Origin: Amycolatopsis sp. NBRC 101858
Lineage (GTDB): Bacteria; Actinomycetota; Actinomycetes; Mycobacteriales; Pseudonocardiaceae
Length of the DNA stretch: 64,000 nucleotides
Assembly (NCBI RefSeq): GCF_030269325.1
Contig: NZ_BSTD01000004.1
Span: 732,925-796,924 of the forward strand
Direction of reading: 5' to 3'
A program made the translations under genes and the position numbers. The first letter of the stretch is position 1. Each line of letters starts with the position of its first letter. The notes beneath the pieces are model-generated. The model was given only the letters and a program-made list of their open reading frames with translations, ran no database searches and was not told the origin of the DNA. This document shows, piece after piece, positions 1-9,402 of this stretch.

Positions 1-22
1 CGAGTCCGGGCCGGGCCCGGGT

Positions 23-59
23 CGCGAAGCGGGCGCCGGTGGCCAGCGCCCGCTTCGCG
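23..59 (-). terminator. Strong hairpin terminator after the RHS gene
   Basis: A perfect 14-bp inverted repeat (23-36 CGCGAAGCGGGCGC, 46-59 GCGCCCGCTTCGCG) with a 9-nt loop lies directly after the stop codon of the RHS gene. There is no T-tract, which is normal for actinobacterial terminators. It suggests that the RHS transcript ends here and does not run on into a downstream gene. Confidence 0.75.
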
Positions 60-3000
60 TCAGCGGATCGGGTTCGGGGTGATGTCCTGGGCGAACAGGT
101 TTCCGTTCTTGCCACCGACGTGGACGTGGTAACCCCGGCCGCCGACGTTCACCGTGATGTGCGGGCGCGGGTCGGCGCCGCCGGCCGCGCCGCCCAGGCC
201 ACCCTGGTGGATGCCCGCCGTCTGCTGCCAGCCGCGGCCTTCCTCCATCTGCCTGAGCAGTTCCTTCGCCCGGCGTGAACCCTCTCCGCGCCCCTTGGCG
301 AGGTCCTGCAGGATGCCCACGAACTTCTTGTCGCTGATCTCGGTGACCGGGACGTTGGCGTTGCCGTGGAACACCGGCTGGCCCGGCCGGTTGTTGGCCA
401 GCACCGGGTTGTTCGCCTTGCCGCCCTTGCACTTGCCGCCCTTGAGGCCGACCGGGTCGAGCCAGCCGGTCGGGTTGCGCACGTAGGCGTGCGGGTTGGT
501 GCCGCCGCCCAGCCCGATCGGGTCCGGGCTGATGTACCGCCCGGTTTCCGGCTCGTAGTGCCGGTTCACGTTGTAGTGCAGGCCCGTCTCGGCGTCGAAG
601 TACTGCCCGGGGAACCGCAGCGGGGTCGGGGACGCGCTCGCCGTCTCGACGCCCCACAGCGACTGCCCCGGGTGCCGGGCGATCCGGCCGGACTCGTCGA
701 CCAGCTCGGCCGGGCTGCCGACGAGGTCGGCGACGACGGCGTGGAACTGCTCCGCGACCGAGCCGTCCGGGCCGTGGTGCCGGTCCAGCACGCTCACCGG
801 AGCCGGCCGGTCCTGCTCCCACTCCCACGTCGTGGTCCGGGACGGCACCCCGGCGACCGTGACGATCTCCTCGGCCGGCAGGACACCGTCCCAGACGAAC
901 AGGGTCTCGGCGGCCGTCGAGCCGTCGGGGCCGAGGCGGCGCTTGGCGACCCGGCGCCCGAACGCGTCGTAGGCGTAGCGCCACACCTGCCCGTCCGGGG
1001 TCCGGACCTGCTCGAGCCGGTCGTCGCTGGTCCAGCCGAACGTCCAGCCCGCCTCGGAACCGGACTGCCCGCGCCAGACCAGCCGGCCGTGCTCGTCGTA
1101 CCGGTAGCCGACTTCACCGGCGCGCCGCAGCAGCGTTCCGGTGTACTCGCGGGCACCGGCGGACGGGTGCGTGCCCCACTCCGCGGCGGTGATGTTGCCG
1201 GCCTGGTCGTAGGTGTAGCGCTCGGTGCCGCCCGGCCGGCGCACGCCGGTGATCCGGCCCAGCCGGTCGAGGTCGAACTCGGTCCGCCCGGCGAGCAGGT
1301 CGTCGAGGCCGGCGAGCACGTCGTCGGCCCGGTGCTCGTAGCCGCGCCGCTGCAGCACCTGGCCGGTTTCGGCCGTGAGCACCTGTTCGACGAGCCGGTC
1401 GTTGGCGTCCCACGCCTGGGACAGCGCCGCGCGCCCGAAGAGGCGGCCGATCTCGCGCCCGGCGGGGTCGTGGGTGAACCGGATCGAGCGGCCGGCGGTG
1501 ACCAGCGCGGTCGGTGCGCTCGCCGCGTCGTAGCTCCACGAGCTTTCGACGCCCGTCGCGGTGCGGCGAGTGGTCCGCAGCCCGCTGCGGTCGTAGCCCG
1601 ACCGGACTTCGCGACCGTCGCAGGACTCGGCGACGACCCGGCCGAGCGCGTCGTAGGTCAGGGTCAGGTCGGCGTCGGCGGTCACCGCGCGCACCAGCCG
1701 GCCCGCGGCGTCGTAGGTGTAGGCCGTGACGGCGTCACCGCGCCGCTTGCCGGTGAGCCGGCCCAGCTCGTCCCACGTGTAGGTGGTGGGTTCGTCGCTG
1801 CCCTTGCGGCTCTCGAGCAGCTGCCCGGCGGCGTCGCGGCGGTAGGTGACGACCCGGCCGTCGAAGTCCGTTTCCCGCACCACCCGCCCGGCCGCGTCGT
1901 AGTCGATCCGCCACTGCGCACCGCTCGCGTTGGTGACCGAGATCAGCCGCAGCTCGGTGTCGTAGGCGAACCGGGTCCGGCTGCCGTCCGGGGCGATCTC
2001 GCACACCGGCAGGTCGAACGGCCCGAAGTCGGTCCGCGTCACCGCGCCCGTCGCGTCCGTGCGCTCCACGGCGTTGATTTCGCCGTCGTAGGTGAAGCGC
2101 TCCACGGATCCGTCCGGGGCGACGCGCTTCCACAGTTCGCCTTCGACCGTCCAAGCGAGGTTCGTCGTGTTCCCGGTCGGGTCGGTGATCGACACGACGC
2201 GGCCCAGCGGGTCGTAGGCGTATGCCGTGCGGCCGCCGGCCGGGTCGAGGACGGTCAACGGCTTGCCGAGCGCGTCGCACTCGATGCCGGTGGTGCGGCC
2301 TTCTTCGTCGGTGAACGTCGTGAGCTCGCCGCGCCGGCCGTAGCCGTAGCGGCGGACACCGCCCGCCGGGTCGGTGGTCGCGACGAGCCGGCCGTCGGTG
2401 TCGTAGCTGTAGGACCAGGTCGCGCCGTCGGGTTCGATCGCGGTCGCCGGCCGGCCCCGCCCGTCGTGGCGAACGCTGCGGACGGTCCCGTCCGGGCGCG
2501 TTTCCGACGTGCGGAGGCCCTGCTCGTCATAGCCGTAGCGGGTGACGCGGCCCAGCGCGTCGGTGTAGGCGAGCAGCCGGTCGTGGCGGTCCCACGCGTA
2601 ACCGGTGACGCCGCCGAGTGGGTCGGTCTCGCGGACGAGCTGGAACTCTTCGTTCAGCTCGTAGGTCGTCGTGTGGCCGAGGGAGTCGGTGGCGCGGTTG
2701 ACGCGGTTTTCCTTGTCGTAGGCGAAGGTGTAGCTGAGGAATCCGCGCGGGCCGGTACCGCGCACGCAGCGGTCGAGCTCGTCGTAGGTGAAGCCGTAGC
2801 CCCAGCCGTTGCGGTCCTGCCAGCTCGTGATGCGGTCGAGCTCGTCGTAGGCGAACCGGTAGGGCCGCCCCGAAGAGTTGACGACCTCGACCAGGTGCGC
2901 CTGGTCGTCGTAGCCGAACCGGGCGAGGGTGACGCCGGCCGAGGCGAGCTCGGTGATGCGGCCTTCCACAGTGGTGACGGCGATCCGGTGCCCGGCCGAG

Positions 3001-4592
3001 TGCCGGACCTCGCGCAGGACGCCGTCCTCGTCGCGGTCGAAGTCGATGTGGTTGCCGTCGGCATCGGAGATCGCGGTCAGCGGGCGCACCACGCCGCCGG
3101 TGGCGAAGTGCAGGGTGCGGCGGCGATCGGGCTGGTCCAGCAGGTATTCGTCGCCGAGCCGGCGCAGCGGCCACCGGGGGCCTTCCACCGGCGTGACACC
3201 GCTCGCGCCGGGGACCGGGAAGACCAGCAGGGTGCCGTCTTCGGCGGCGAAGTCGACGCGGCCGTCGCCGATCTCCAGGCGCTGGTCGGCGGTCGAGGCC
3301 CAGGACCGTCCGAAGTGGGCACCGCTGCGGTAGCCGGAGAAGTGACTGCGGTCCAGCACGAGCGCCAGCACGCCGTCGATCTCGACGTCGGTCTGGGCGA
3401 GCATCATCCGGCCGGTGGTCATGTCGATCGGGTCGCCGCTGCCCGGCCGGCAGTCGGCCGGGGTCGAGTTCTCCTTGGGCGCCTTGTTGTCGTTGGACAG
3501 CCCGCCGTCCTTCGGCTTGCCGCCGCCGTCCTTGGGGGTGCCGCCCGGGCCCTTGCCGCCGCCGGACGGGGTGGTGTTGCCGTTGGGCGAGGGCGTGTCG
3601 TCGGGTCCCTTGGACGCCGGGGGCGGATCGCCCTTGGGCGGGGCGTCGGGCCCGCCTTTGCTGCCGGACGGCGTGGTGCCGTCGCCCTTCGCGCCCGAGG
3701 GAGTGGTGCCGTCGCCGCCCTTCGGGGGCGGGTCGGTCTTCGGCGGCGGTGCGTCCGGGCCACCCTTGCCCTTGGGGCCGTCGAGCCCCTTGGGGTTGCC
3801 GTTGATGTCCGCGTGCTTCGGCGGCGGCGCACCCTTGCCCGGCTTGATCTTCTTGAGTGCCTTCGCCGCGTCACCGAACAGGTCACCGGCGCGCTTGAGC
3901 AGCGGAACCAACGCCTTGAGCGCCTTGACCAGCCGCTTCACCAGGTCCGCGATCTTCGACGCGGTCTTCGCGACCGCGTTGATCACCTGCGGCACCACCC
4001 ACGTCATGCCGATGCCCAAGGTGAAGACCACTTGCAGCGCCCAGCTGATGAGGTGACCGACCAGTTCGGCGATGATGTCGCGCACCAGCGCCCGCACCGC
4101 GGCGACAACCTCACCCGCGGTCTTCACGCCACTGGACGCGCCCTCGCACCCTTTTTGGGCGGTTTCCAGCAGGGTGACCGTGTCTTGTGCGAGCTGGCGG
4201 TACATGTCGCCGGCGTTCCCGGTCCACGACGAGACGTCCGTCTTCACCATGCCGGTCAGATCCTGGCCGATGCTGCCGAGTTCGGTGGCGACGTTCTTCC
4301 AGGTCTCCGACTGAGCCGCGATCTCATCGGCGTTGCCGGTCAACCCGTTAAGCGCTTCCTTGAGCGGGCCGACGTGCTCGATCAGCCAGCCGACGCCGGC
4401 GGCGAGGATCGCGCCGAACGGGTCCATCGCCATCGAGAGGGCGTCCAGCGCGGTCCCGACGGCACCCATCGCCACCGACGCCCAGTCGCCGCTCTCGATC
4501 GCGGACTTCAGGTCGTTCGCCGACTCCAGCAGCGAAATCCCCGAATACGCCTTGGTCGAGTCCTTGGTCTCCGCGACCAGCGGATTTGCCAC
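60..4592 (-). CDS. RHS/YD-repeat polymorphic toxin-like protein
   Basis: A protein of 1510 residues. Residues 1 to about 270 are helical and WXG100/LXG-like with two hydrophobic stretches, which in this family usually marks export by a type VII-like route. A low-complexity Gly/Pro/Lys/Asp linker follows (about 245-380), then a DUF6531-like start (DPIDMTTGRMML, about 387) and some 30 YD/RHS repeats that form a beta cocoon. The core ends with the hallmark YISPDPIGLGGG...NPHAYVRNP...WLDPVGL. The last 125 or so residues are a separate tip, rich in Gly and His near the end (HITV, YHVHV), which I cannot assign to a known toxin fold. The start is the GTG at 4592 because AAGGA lies 10 nt upstream; the frame is open further upstream but has no such signal. 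No immunity gene is visible between this gene and the window edge. Confidence 0.85.
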   Translation of the reverse strand: MANPLVAETKDSTKAYSGISLLESANDLKSAIESGDWASVAMGAVGTALDALSMAMDPFGAILAAGVGWLIEHVGPLKEALNGLTGNADEIAAQSETWKNVATELGSIGQDLTGMVKTDVSSWTGNAGDMYRQLAQDTVTLLETAQKGCEGASSGVKTAGEVVAAVRALVRDIIAELVGHLISWALQVVFTLGIGMTWVVPQVINAVAKTASKIADLVKRLVKALKALVPLLKRAGDLFGDAAKALKKIKPGKGAPPPKHADINGNPKGLDGPKGKGGPDAPPPKTDPPPKGGDGTTPSGAKGDGTTPSGSKGGPDAPPKGDPPPASKGPDDTPSPNGNTTPSGGGKGPGGTPKDGGGKPKDGGLSNDNKAPKENSTPADCRPGSGDPIDMTTGRMMLAQTDVEIDGVLALVLDRSHFSGYRSGAHFGRSWASTADQRLEIGDGRVDFAAEDGTLLVFPVPGASGVTPVEGPRWPLRRLGDEYLLDQPDRRRTLHFATGGVVRPLTAISDADGNHIDFDRDEDGVLREVRHSAGHRIAVTTVEGRITELASAGVTLARFGYDDQAHLVEVVNSSGRPYRFAYDELDRITSWQDRNGWGYGFTYDELDRCVRGTGPRGFLSYTFAYDKENRVNRATDSLGHTTTYELNEEFQLVRETDPLGGVTGYAWDRHDRLLAYTDALGRVTRYGYDEQGLRTSETRPDGTVRSVRHDGRGRPATAIEPDGATWSYSYDTDGRLVATTDPAGGVRRYGYGRRGELTTFTDEEGRTTGIECDALGKPLTVLDPAGGRTAYAYDPLGRVVSITDPTGNTTNLAWTVEGELWKRVAPDGSVERFTYDGEINAVERTDATGAVTRTDFGPFDLPVCEIAPDGSRTRFAYDTELRLISVTNASGAQWRIDYDAAGRVVRETDFDGRVVTYRRDAAGQLLESRKGSDEPTTYTWDELGRLTGKRRGDAVTAYTYDAAGRLVRAVTADADLTLTYDALGRVVAESCDGREVRSGYDRSGLRTTRRTATGVESSWSYDAASAPTALVTAGRSIRFTHDPAGREIGRLFGRAALSQAWDANDRLVEQVLTAETGQVLQRRGYEHRADDVLAGLDDLLAGRTEFDLDRLGRITGVRRPGGTERYTYDQAGNITAAEWGTHPSAGAREYTGTLLRRAGEVGYRYDEHGRLVWRGQSGSEAGWTFGWTSDDRLEQVRTPDGQVWRYAYDAFGRRVAKRRLGPDGSTAAETLFVWDGVLPAEEIVTVAGVPSRTTTWEWEQDRPAPVSVLDRHHGPDGSVAEQFHAVVADLVGSPAELVDESGRIARHPGQSLWGVETASASPTPLRFPGQYFDAETGLHYNVNRHYEPETGRYISPDPIGLGGGTNPHAYVRNPTGWLDPVGLKGGKCKGGKANNPVLANNRPGQPVFHGNANVPVTEISDKKFVGILQDLAKGRGEGSRRAKELLRQMEEGRGWQQTAGIHQGGLGGAAGGADPRPHITVNVGGRGYHVHVGGKNGNLFAQDITPNPIR

Positions 4593-4817
4593 TACACAAC
4601 CATCCTTGCGTTCCTTGCGAGGGCTCCGGCAGACGCGAGCACGGTACCGGAAGCCACTGACGTGTTCGAACAGGTCCGCGAGAACGGGACACAACCGGGC
4701 GCGATCACTGCCCGTCCGTCTCGTCGCACCGGTGGTTTTGTCCTCTCGAGGGGGACTCGCGTGCGCACCGCCTCCCGCTAGCCTTCCGCGTCATTCGCCT
4801 CGTGCCAAGGAGAGAAC

Positions 4818-5756
4818 GTGACCAGGTCGACCCCGGGATGGACCGCCGCCGACGTGCCCGACCGGCGTGGGCACACGGCGGTGGTGACCGGCGCGAACTC
4901 CGGTATCGGTTTCGAAACCGCGCGGATGCTCGCGGAGAAGGGCGCGCGCGTGGTCCTGGCGTGCCGGAACCCCGGCAAAGCCGCCCTGGCGTGTGACGCT
5001 ATCCGCGCGGCTGTACCGGATGCCGACCTCCACCCGGTCCGGCTGGACCTCGCGGACGCGGCGTCCGTCCGGGAAGCGGCCGCGGCGATCGGCGGCGGAT
5101 TCGACCGGATCGACCTCCTGGTCAACAACGCCGGTGCCGCGTTCGGGACGCTGACCCTGATCGACGGGACGGACCGGACGTTCGTCACCAACCAGCTGGG
5201 GCCGTTCGCCTTCACCGGCCTGCTGATGCCGCAGGTGCTGGCGGCGCCCGCCGGGCGGGTCGTCACGGTGACCAGCGGTGGTCACGAGCTGGGACGGCTG
5301 GACCTCGACGACCTGGCCTTCGCCGCCCGGCGCTACCGCCGCTGGCCCGCCTACACCCAGACGAAGCTGGCCAACCTCGTGTTCACGGCCGAACTCCAGC
5401 GGCGGCTGGCAGCCGCGGGAACACCGGCGATCGCGGTGGCCGCGCACCCCGGCGCCGCGGCCACCGAATTCGGCCGCAACAGCGGCGGCTTCATGCGGGT
5501 GCTGTCGGCACCACCACTGCGGTGGCTGCTGGCTCCGCTCGTCAACACCGCCGCCGACGGCGCCTTGCCCACGCTCCGGGCGGCCGTCGATCCCGAGGCA
5601 CGCGGTGGGGACTTGTACGGTCCCCGCGGGGTGCACGGCGTCAAAGGCCGGCCGGAACGGGTCGAGGCGTCCACAGCCGCCCGCGACGAAGCGGCGGGTG
5701 CGCTGCTGTGGGAGCGGTGCGAACAGCTCACCGGCGTGCACTATCCACTGCCATGA
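4818..5756 (+). CDS. Short-chain dehydrogenase/reductase (retinol-dehydrogenase-like)
   Basis: A classical SDR of 312 residues, slightly longer than the 250-residue norm, as in the retinol/protochlorophyllide reductase-like branch. The NAD(P) motif TGANSGIG is at 24-31, NNAG at 103-106, the catalytic serine at 153 (VTSGG) and YTQTK (Tyr179, Lys183). The start is a GTG with AAGGAG upstream. It is divergent from the RHS gene across a 225-bp gap in which I see no clear operator, and its last 16 bases overlap the convergent lactonase gene. The substrate cannot be told from sequence. The retinol-type signature makes an L-fucose dehydrogenase role unlikely. Confidence 0.85.
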   Translation: MTRSTPGWTAADVPDRRGHTAVVTGANSGIGFETARMLAEKGARVVLACRNPGKAALACDAIRAAVPDADLHPVRLDLADAASVREAAAAIGGGFDRIDLLVNNAGAAFGTLTLIDGTDRTFVTNQLGPFAFTGLLMPQVLAAPAGRVVTVTSGGHELGRLDLDDLAFAARRYRRWPAYTQTKLANLVFTAELQRRLAAAGTPAIAVAAHPGAAATEFGRNSGGFMRVLSAPPLRWLLAPLVNTAADGALPTLRAAVDPEARGGDLYGPRGVHGVKGRPERVEASTAARDEAAGALLWERCEQLTGVHYPLP

Positions 5757-6610
5757 CGGGACAAAGCGGCGTTGCCGCGGCTCCTCGTCCGGTAGGTCCG
5801 GACGGCGTTGTCGTGGAGGACGGCTTCGGCGGCCGTGGCGGGGTGGGTGGCGAGCGCGTCGTGGACGACGTCCAACCACGCCTCGTAGTCCGTGGCCAGG
5901 GTCATGACGGGCCAGTCGCTGCCGAACAGGCACCGCTCGGGGCCGAACACGTCCAGGGCTTCGCGCACCGCGTCGACCACGAGCGAGCGGGGTGTGCCCG
6001 GGGTGGTCTCGGTGGCCAGGCCGGACAGCTTGGCGAGGACGTTGGCGTGCCGGGCCAGCCGGCGCAGGTCCCGGCGCCACCGCTCGTACCCGGGGCCGCC
6101 CGGCGCCGGCTTGCCGAGGTGGTCCAGGACGATCGTGGTCCGCGGGCAGGCGGCCGCCAGTTCGGTCAGCTCGGGCAGCTGGTGGGCGCGGACGCACGCG
6201 TCGAACGGCAGCCCCGCCTCGCCCAGCAGCCGCACACCCGCCCGGAACCCCGTGCCGCGGAGGAAACCGGGCGCTTCGTCCTGCACGTTGCGCCGGACCC
6301 CGGCCACGAACGGGTCACCGCCGTACCCGGTCACGAACCGGCTCGTCGCCGCCGGGCGTTCGACGTCGACGTGCGCGACGACGCCGCGGATCCAGGGCTG
6401 CCGCCGCGCTTCCTCCCGCAGCCACGCGATCTCGCCGGCGGCCTCCGCGGGCACTCGGCCCGCCTCGACGACGATGACGTCGCTGCGGGGGCGTCCCGGG
6501 AAGTTGCCGGGGGTGAACGGCCGGTCGAGGTCCGCGATGCCGTCGAGCCAGGGGTAGCGCAACCGTCGCGGGTCCCAGAAGTGCACGTGCGCGTCGAGGA
6601 GCCCGGTCAT
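5741..6610 (-). CDS. Amidohydrolase of the L-fuconolactonase/rhamnonolactonase type
   Basis: 289 residues, a TIM-barrel amidohydrolase (COG3618 type). The N-terminal metal motif HVHFWDP (His8, His10) and a late LFGSDWPV with the metal-ligand Asp are typical of sugar-acid lactonases that open L-fucono-, L-rhamnono- or L-galactono-1,4-lactone. It is the last gene of a five-gene operon with a CUT1 sugar transporter; its ATG overlaps the preceding stop by 4 bp (ATGA), so translation is probably coupled. Together with the fuconate dehydratase at 44.3 kb it would give two steps of an oxidative L-fucose pathway. Which lactone it uses is inference; 4-sulfomuconolactonase-type members share the fold. 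Confidence 0.8.
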   Translation of the reverse strand: MTGLLDAHVHFWDPRRLRYPWLDGIADLDRPFTPGNFPGRPRSDVIVVEAGRVPAEAAGEIAWLREEARRQPWIRGVVAHVDVERPAATSRFVTGYGGDPFVAGVRRNVQDEAPGFLRGTGFRAGVRLLGEAGLPFDACVRAHQLPELTELAAACPRTTIVLDHLGKPAPGGPGYERWRRDLRRLARHANVLAKLSGLATETTPGTPRSLVVDAVREALDVFGPERCLFGSDWPVMTLATDYEAWLDVVHDALATHPATAAEAVLHDNAVRTYRTRSRGNAALSRHGSG

Positions 6611-8511
6611 GCGGCACCGGCGGCGGGTTCGTCGAACGGCGTGGCGTACGAAGGCGGGCGTGCTCGCGGGGCGAGCCGCAGCGTCAGGCGGATGCGGGTG
6701 GAGCGCGGCAGCTCGACCTGGAGCCACGGACCGCCGACGCTGATCGCCGCCGACGTCACCGCCGGCTCGCCGTGGCCGTAGTCGTAGAGGTCGCCGATCC
6801 ACGACGGGTCGTCGCAGACGCTGTAGCGCGCGGTGCGGATGTGGTGCTCGGCGAACGCCCCCGCCTGCACGATCACCGACCGCCGCTCCTCCGGGTCGAG
6901 GTTGACCAGGTCGAGCACGGTCTCCTCCGGGTCGATGCTCGAAACCAGCGCCGACACCGACGGCGGCAAGCCCGGGCGCCGCGCCTGCGCGTCGTAGTAG
7001 CGGACGCGGGCCTGCTGCAGGCCGCCGTTGTAGACGACCTGCGGGGCTCCCCAGGTGAGCTGGACCAGTGCCTCGGTGACCACTGGATTCGACTGCTGCC
7101 ACAGGTGGATGTCGGCTTCCGGGACGTCCCGGTCGCGGTAGCGCTCCATCCGGGTCAGCCGGTGGCGGACCTGGGCCTGCGCCGCGGCCAGGATCCGCTC
7201 CGGGTAGCCGGGGTCGTCGCCGGCGAGGTAGACGAGCCAGGGCTCTTCGTGGCCGGCCTCTTCCTTGCTGCGGAAGGGCCGCACGGTCTGCCAGGCGTAG
7301 CCGCTCGCGGCCCGCAGCCGGTCGAGGCGGTTCCGATCCGCCGCCGATGCGGAGTGGTGCCACAGCGCGACCGGGACGCCCATCAGCATCGGGTTGTAGT
7401 CGAACCAGCCCCGGTCGTCGTGGCGGAAGGGCACGTGCAGCGTGGGCGTGTGCACGTCCTCGCGCAGCTGGACCGACCACTTGGAGTCGAGGCTGGAGTC
7501 CGCTTCGGTGAAGGCCATCACCTTGCCCTGGGCGATGATCTCGTCCAGGGCCGGGCGCACCAGGTCGGTGAACGTGTCGTCGCCCGTGGCGAGTGCGGCC
7601 GAGAGCGCGCCGACGACGGCGGCGTGCCCGACGCTGTACCAGCCGTGCGGCCACGACCAGCCGTAGTGCCCGCCGTACCAGCGCCCCTCCAGCAGCCCGC
7701 CCACGGTGCCGTCGGGCGCGACGTTGTCGGGCAGGATGCCGCCGTTGGCGGCCGCGCGCTCGCGCCACGCGCCCACGTACTCGGCGAGCCAGTCGCGGTA
7801 GCGCCCGTCACCCGACAGCAGCAGGGCGTTGAGGACCAGCCCGGACGCCGCCAGGTTGACGGCGGTGTCGCCGGTCCCCATCCGCCGGTGCATCTGCTCG
7901 CCCAGCGCGGAGTCGTCCGGCGGCAGCCACTCCAGCGGGAAGCCGTACGTCATGGCCTCCCGGGGCAGCCACGGGTAGGTACTGCCGTCGAAGAGCCCTT
8001 CGCGCGCCGGATCGCTGCCGTTGTGGGGGCGCCGGATGATGCGGTGGACGGGATCGTAGTTGCCGTGCACGGGATCGACGTAGAGCTCGGCGAACCGCAG
8101 CGCCCGGTCCCGCCACCGCGCGGGCGCGGCCATGCACAGGAAGTACAGCAGCAGCAGGCTTTCGCCTTGGTGGAACCAGTCGTAGCCGCGTTCGTACTCG
8201 TCGTGCAGCATGCCCAGCTCGGCCAGCTGCCGGGTGACGCCTTCCCAGTGGTGCTCGGACTCGGTGAGCAGGTCGTCGGCGCCGCCCAGCAGGTAGAGCT
8301 GCGGCCAGTTGAAGAACGTTTCGTAGAAGTCGTCCACGCCGTCGCGGGTGGTGAGCTCGCCCTCGTAGCGCAGCCGTCCGTCCGGGCCGGTGAAGTCATC
8401 GGCAAACCGGCGCCAGGCCCGGTCGAGCAAGGCGAACAGCTCCCGCTGCGCGATCGCCCAGCCCGGCGGTTCGAGCAGGGGTACCGAGGCCGTGATGACG
8501 GGATGCATCAA
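6607..8511 (-). CDS. Uncharacterised protein, possibly an alpha/alpha-barrel carbohydrate-active enzyme
   Basis: 634 residues with no signal peptide. I do not recognise the family. The N-terminal two thirds are rich in Trp, Tyr, His and acidic residues in helical repeats (for example the ERGYDWFHQGES and WPHGWYSVGHAAVVG segments), which resembles (alpha/alpha)6 toroid hydrolases such as GH88/GH105/GH154. The C-terminal 120 residues look beta-rich. It is translationally linked to the lactonase (4-bp overlap) and sits 15 bp downstream of a CUT1 permease gene, so a cytoplasmic enzyme acting on the imported oligosaccharide is the natural inference. No catalytic residue can be named from sequence alone. 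Confidence 0.6.
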   Translation of the reverse strand: MMHPVITASVPLLEPPGWAIAQRELFALLDRAWRRFADDFTGPDGRLRYEGELTTRDGVDDFYETFFNWPQLYLLGGADDLLTESEHHWEGVTRQLAELGMLHDEYERGYDWFHQGESLLLLYFLCMAAPARWRDRALRFAELYVDPVHGNYDPVHRIIRRPHNGSDPAREGLFDGSTYPWLPREAMTYGFPLEWLPPDDSALGEQMHRRMGTGDTAVNLAASGLVLNALLLSGDGRYRDWLAEYVGAWRERAAANGGILPDNVAPDGTVGGLLEGRWYGGHYGWSWPHGWYSVGHAAVVGALSAALATGDDTFTDLVRPALDEIIAQGKVMAFTEADSSLDSKWSVQLREDVHTPTLHVPFRHDDRGWFDYNPMLMGVPVALWHHSASAADRNRLDRLRAASGYAWQTVRPFRSKEEAGHEEPWLVYLAGDDPGYPERILAAAQAQVRHRLTRMERYRDRDVPEADIHLWQQSNPVVTEALVQLTWGAPQVVYNGGLQQARVRYYDAQARRPGLPPSVSALVSSIDPEETVLDLVNLDPEERRSVIVQAGAFAEHHIRTARYSVCDDPSWIGDLYDYGHGEPAVTSAAISVGGPWLQVELPRSTRIRLTLRLAPRARPPSYATPFDEPAAGAA

Positions 8512-8526
8512 AGTTCTCCATGGTGG

Positions 8527-9402
8527 TCACTCCTTGGTCGCGCCGGCGAGCATCCCGGCGACCAGGAAACGTTGGGAGAAGAGGAAGACGACGAGTACCG
8601 GGGTGATCGCGAGCAGCGTGGCCAGCGCGAGTTCCGGGCGCTGGACCGCCGCGGTGCCGACGGTCGGGTTGAACTGCGGGACGGCGTCGAGCAGGGTGCC
8701 CAGGCCGACCTGGACGGGGAACTGGTCGCTCGCCGGGAGCAGGACGTACGGCAGGAAGTAGTTGGTCCAGTTGGCGACGAAGCTGAAGAACCCGACGAGG
8801 GCGACGACCGGGGCGGCCAGGGGCAGGGCGATGTGGCGGAACACGCCGAACGGCGAGCAGCCGTCGAGCTTCGCCGCGTCGATCAGGTCGCGGGGGAGCG
8901 CGGTGGAGAAGTAGATGTAGGTCAGGTACACGCCGAACGGGTAGAACGAGTACGGCAGGATGATCGACCACATCGAGCCGATCAGCTGGACGGCGTTGAC
9001 TTCGAGGAACAGCGGGACCACCAGCGTCGCGTTCGGCATCAGCATGACCACCAGCGTCGCGACGAGCAGCGTGCGCCGGCCGCGGAACTCGGTCATGGCG
9101 AGGGCGTAGCCGGCCGGGATCGCCACGCACAGCGTGATCGCGAGCGCGATGAACGAGTACAGCGCCGAGTTGCCCAGCCACCGGAAGATCGCGTTGTCGC
9201 CGAACCTGGTCAGCGCGGTCCAGTTGTCCCCGAGCGCGCCCCACGAGCCGAACGACAGCGGGTTGCCGTGCACGAGCTCGTCGTCGGTCTTGGTCGCGGC
9301 CAGCAGCAGCCACAGCACCGGCAGCACGAAGAAGATCACGAACAGTGCGAGCACCAGCACCGACAGCGGGTTCGGCAGCTTCCGGCGGGGCCTAGTCGGC
9401 AT
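8527..9402 (-). CDS. CUT1 sugar ABC transporter permease (MalG-like)
   Basis: 291 residues with about six membrane segments. The cytoplasmic EAA-type loop is IDAAKLDGCSPFGVFRHIALP-like near residue 190, the contact with an ATPase of the MalK/MsiK type. It is the second permease of the operon; its first 11 bases overlap the end of the MalF-like gene. There is no ATPase gene in the operon, which is common in actinomycetes where one shared MsiK ATPase powers many CUT1 importers. The substrate is unknown; the neighbouring lactonase suggests a deoxysugar- or uronate-containing oligosaccharide. Confidence 0.88.
   Translation of the reverse strand: MPTRPRRKLPNPLSVLVLALFVIFFVLPVLWLLLAATKTDDELVHGNPLSFGSWGALGDNWTALTRFGDNAIFRWLGNSALYSFIALAITLCVAIPAGYALAMTEFRGRRTLLVATLVVMLMPNATLVVPLFLEVNAVQLIGSMWSIILPYSFYPFGVYLTYIYFSTALPRDLIDAAKLDGCSPFGVFRHIALPLAAPVVALVGFFSFVANWTNYFLPYVLLPASDQFPVQVGLGTLLDAVPQFNPTVGTAAVQRPELALATLLAITPVLVVFLFSQRFLVAGMLAGATKE

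Noticed and set aside
3419..3886. Repetitive Pro/Lys/Gly-coding stretch as a possible tandem-repeat element
   Set aside because: It is the low-complexity linker of the RHS protein; the repeats are irregular and in frame.
366..4781. A very long open frame antisense to the RHS gene
   Set aside because: High-GC codon bias leaves the opposite strand open. Its translation is Arg/Val/Ala/Gly-rich with no domain, while the minus strand shows clear YD repeats.
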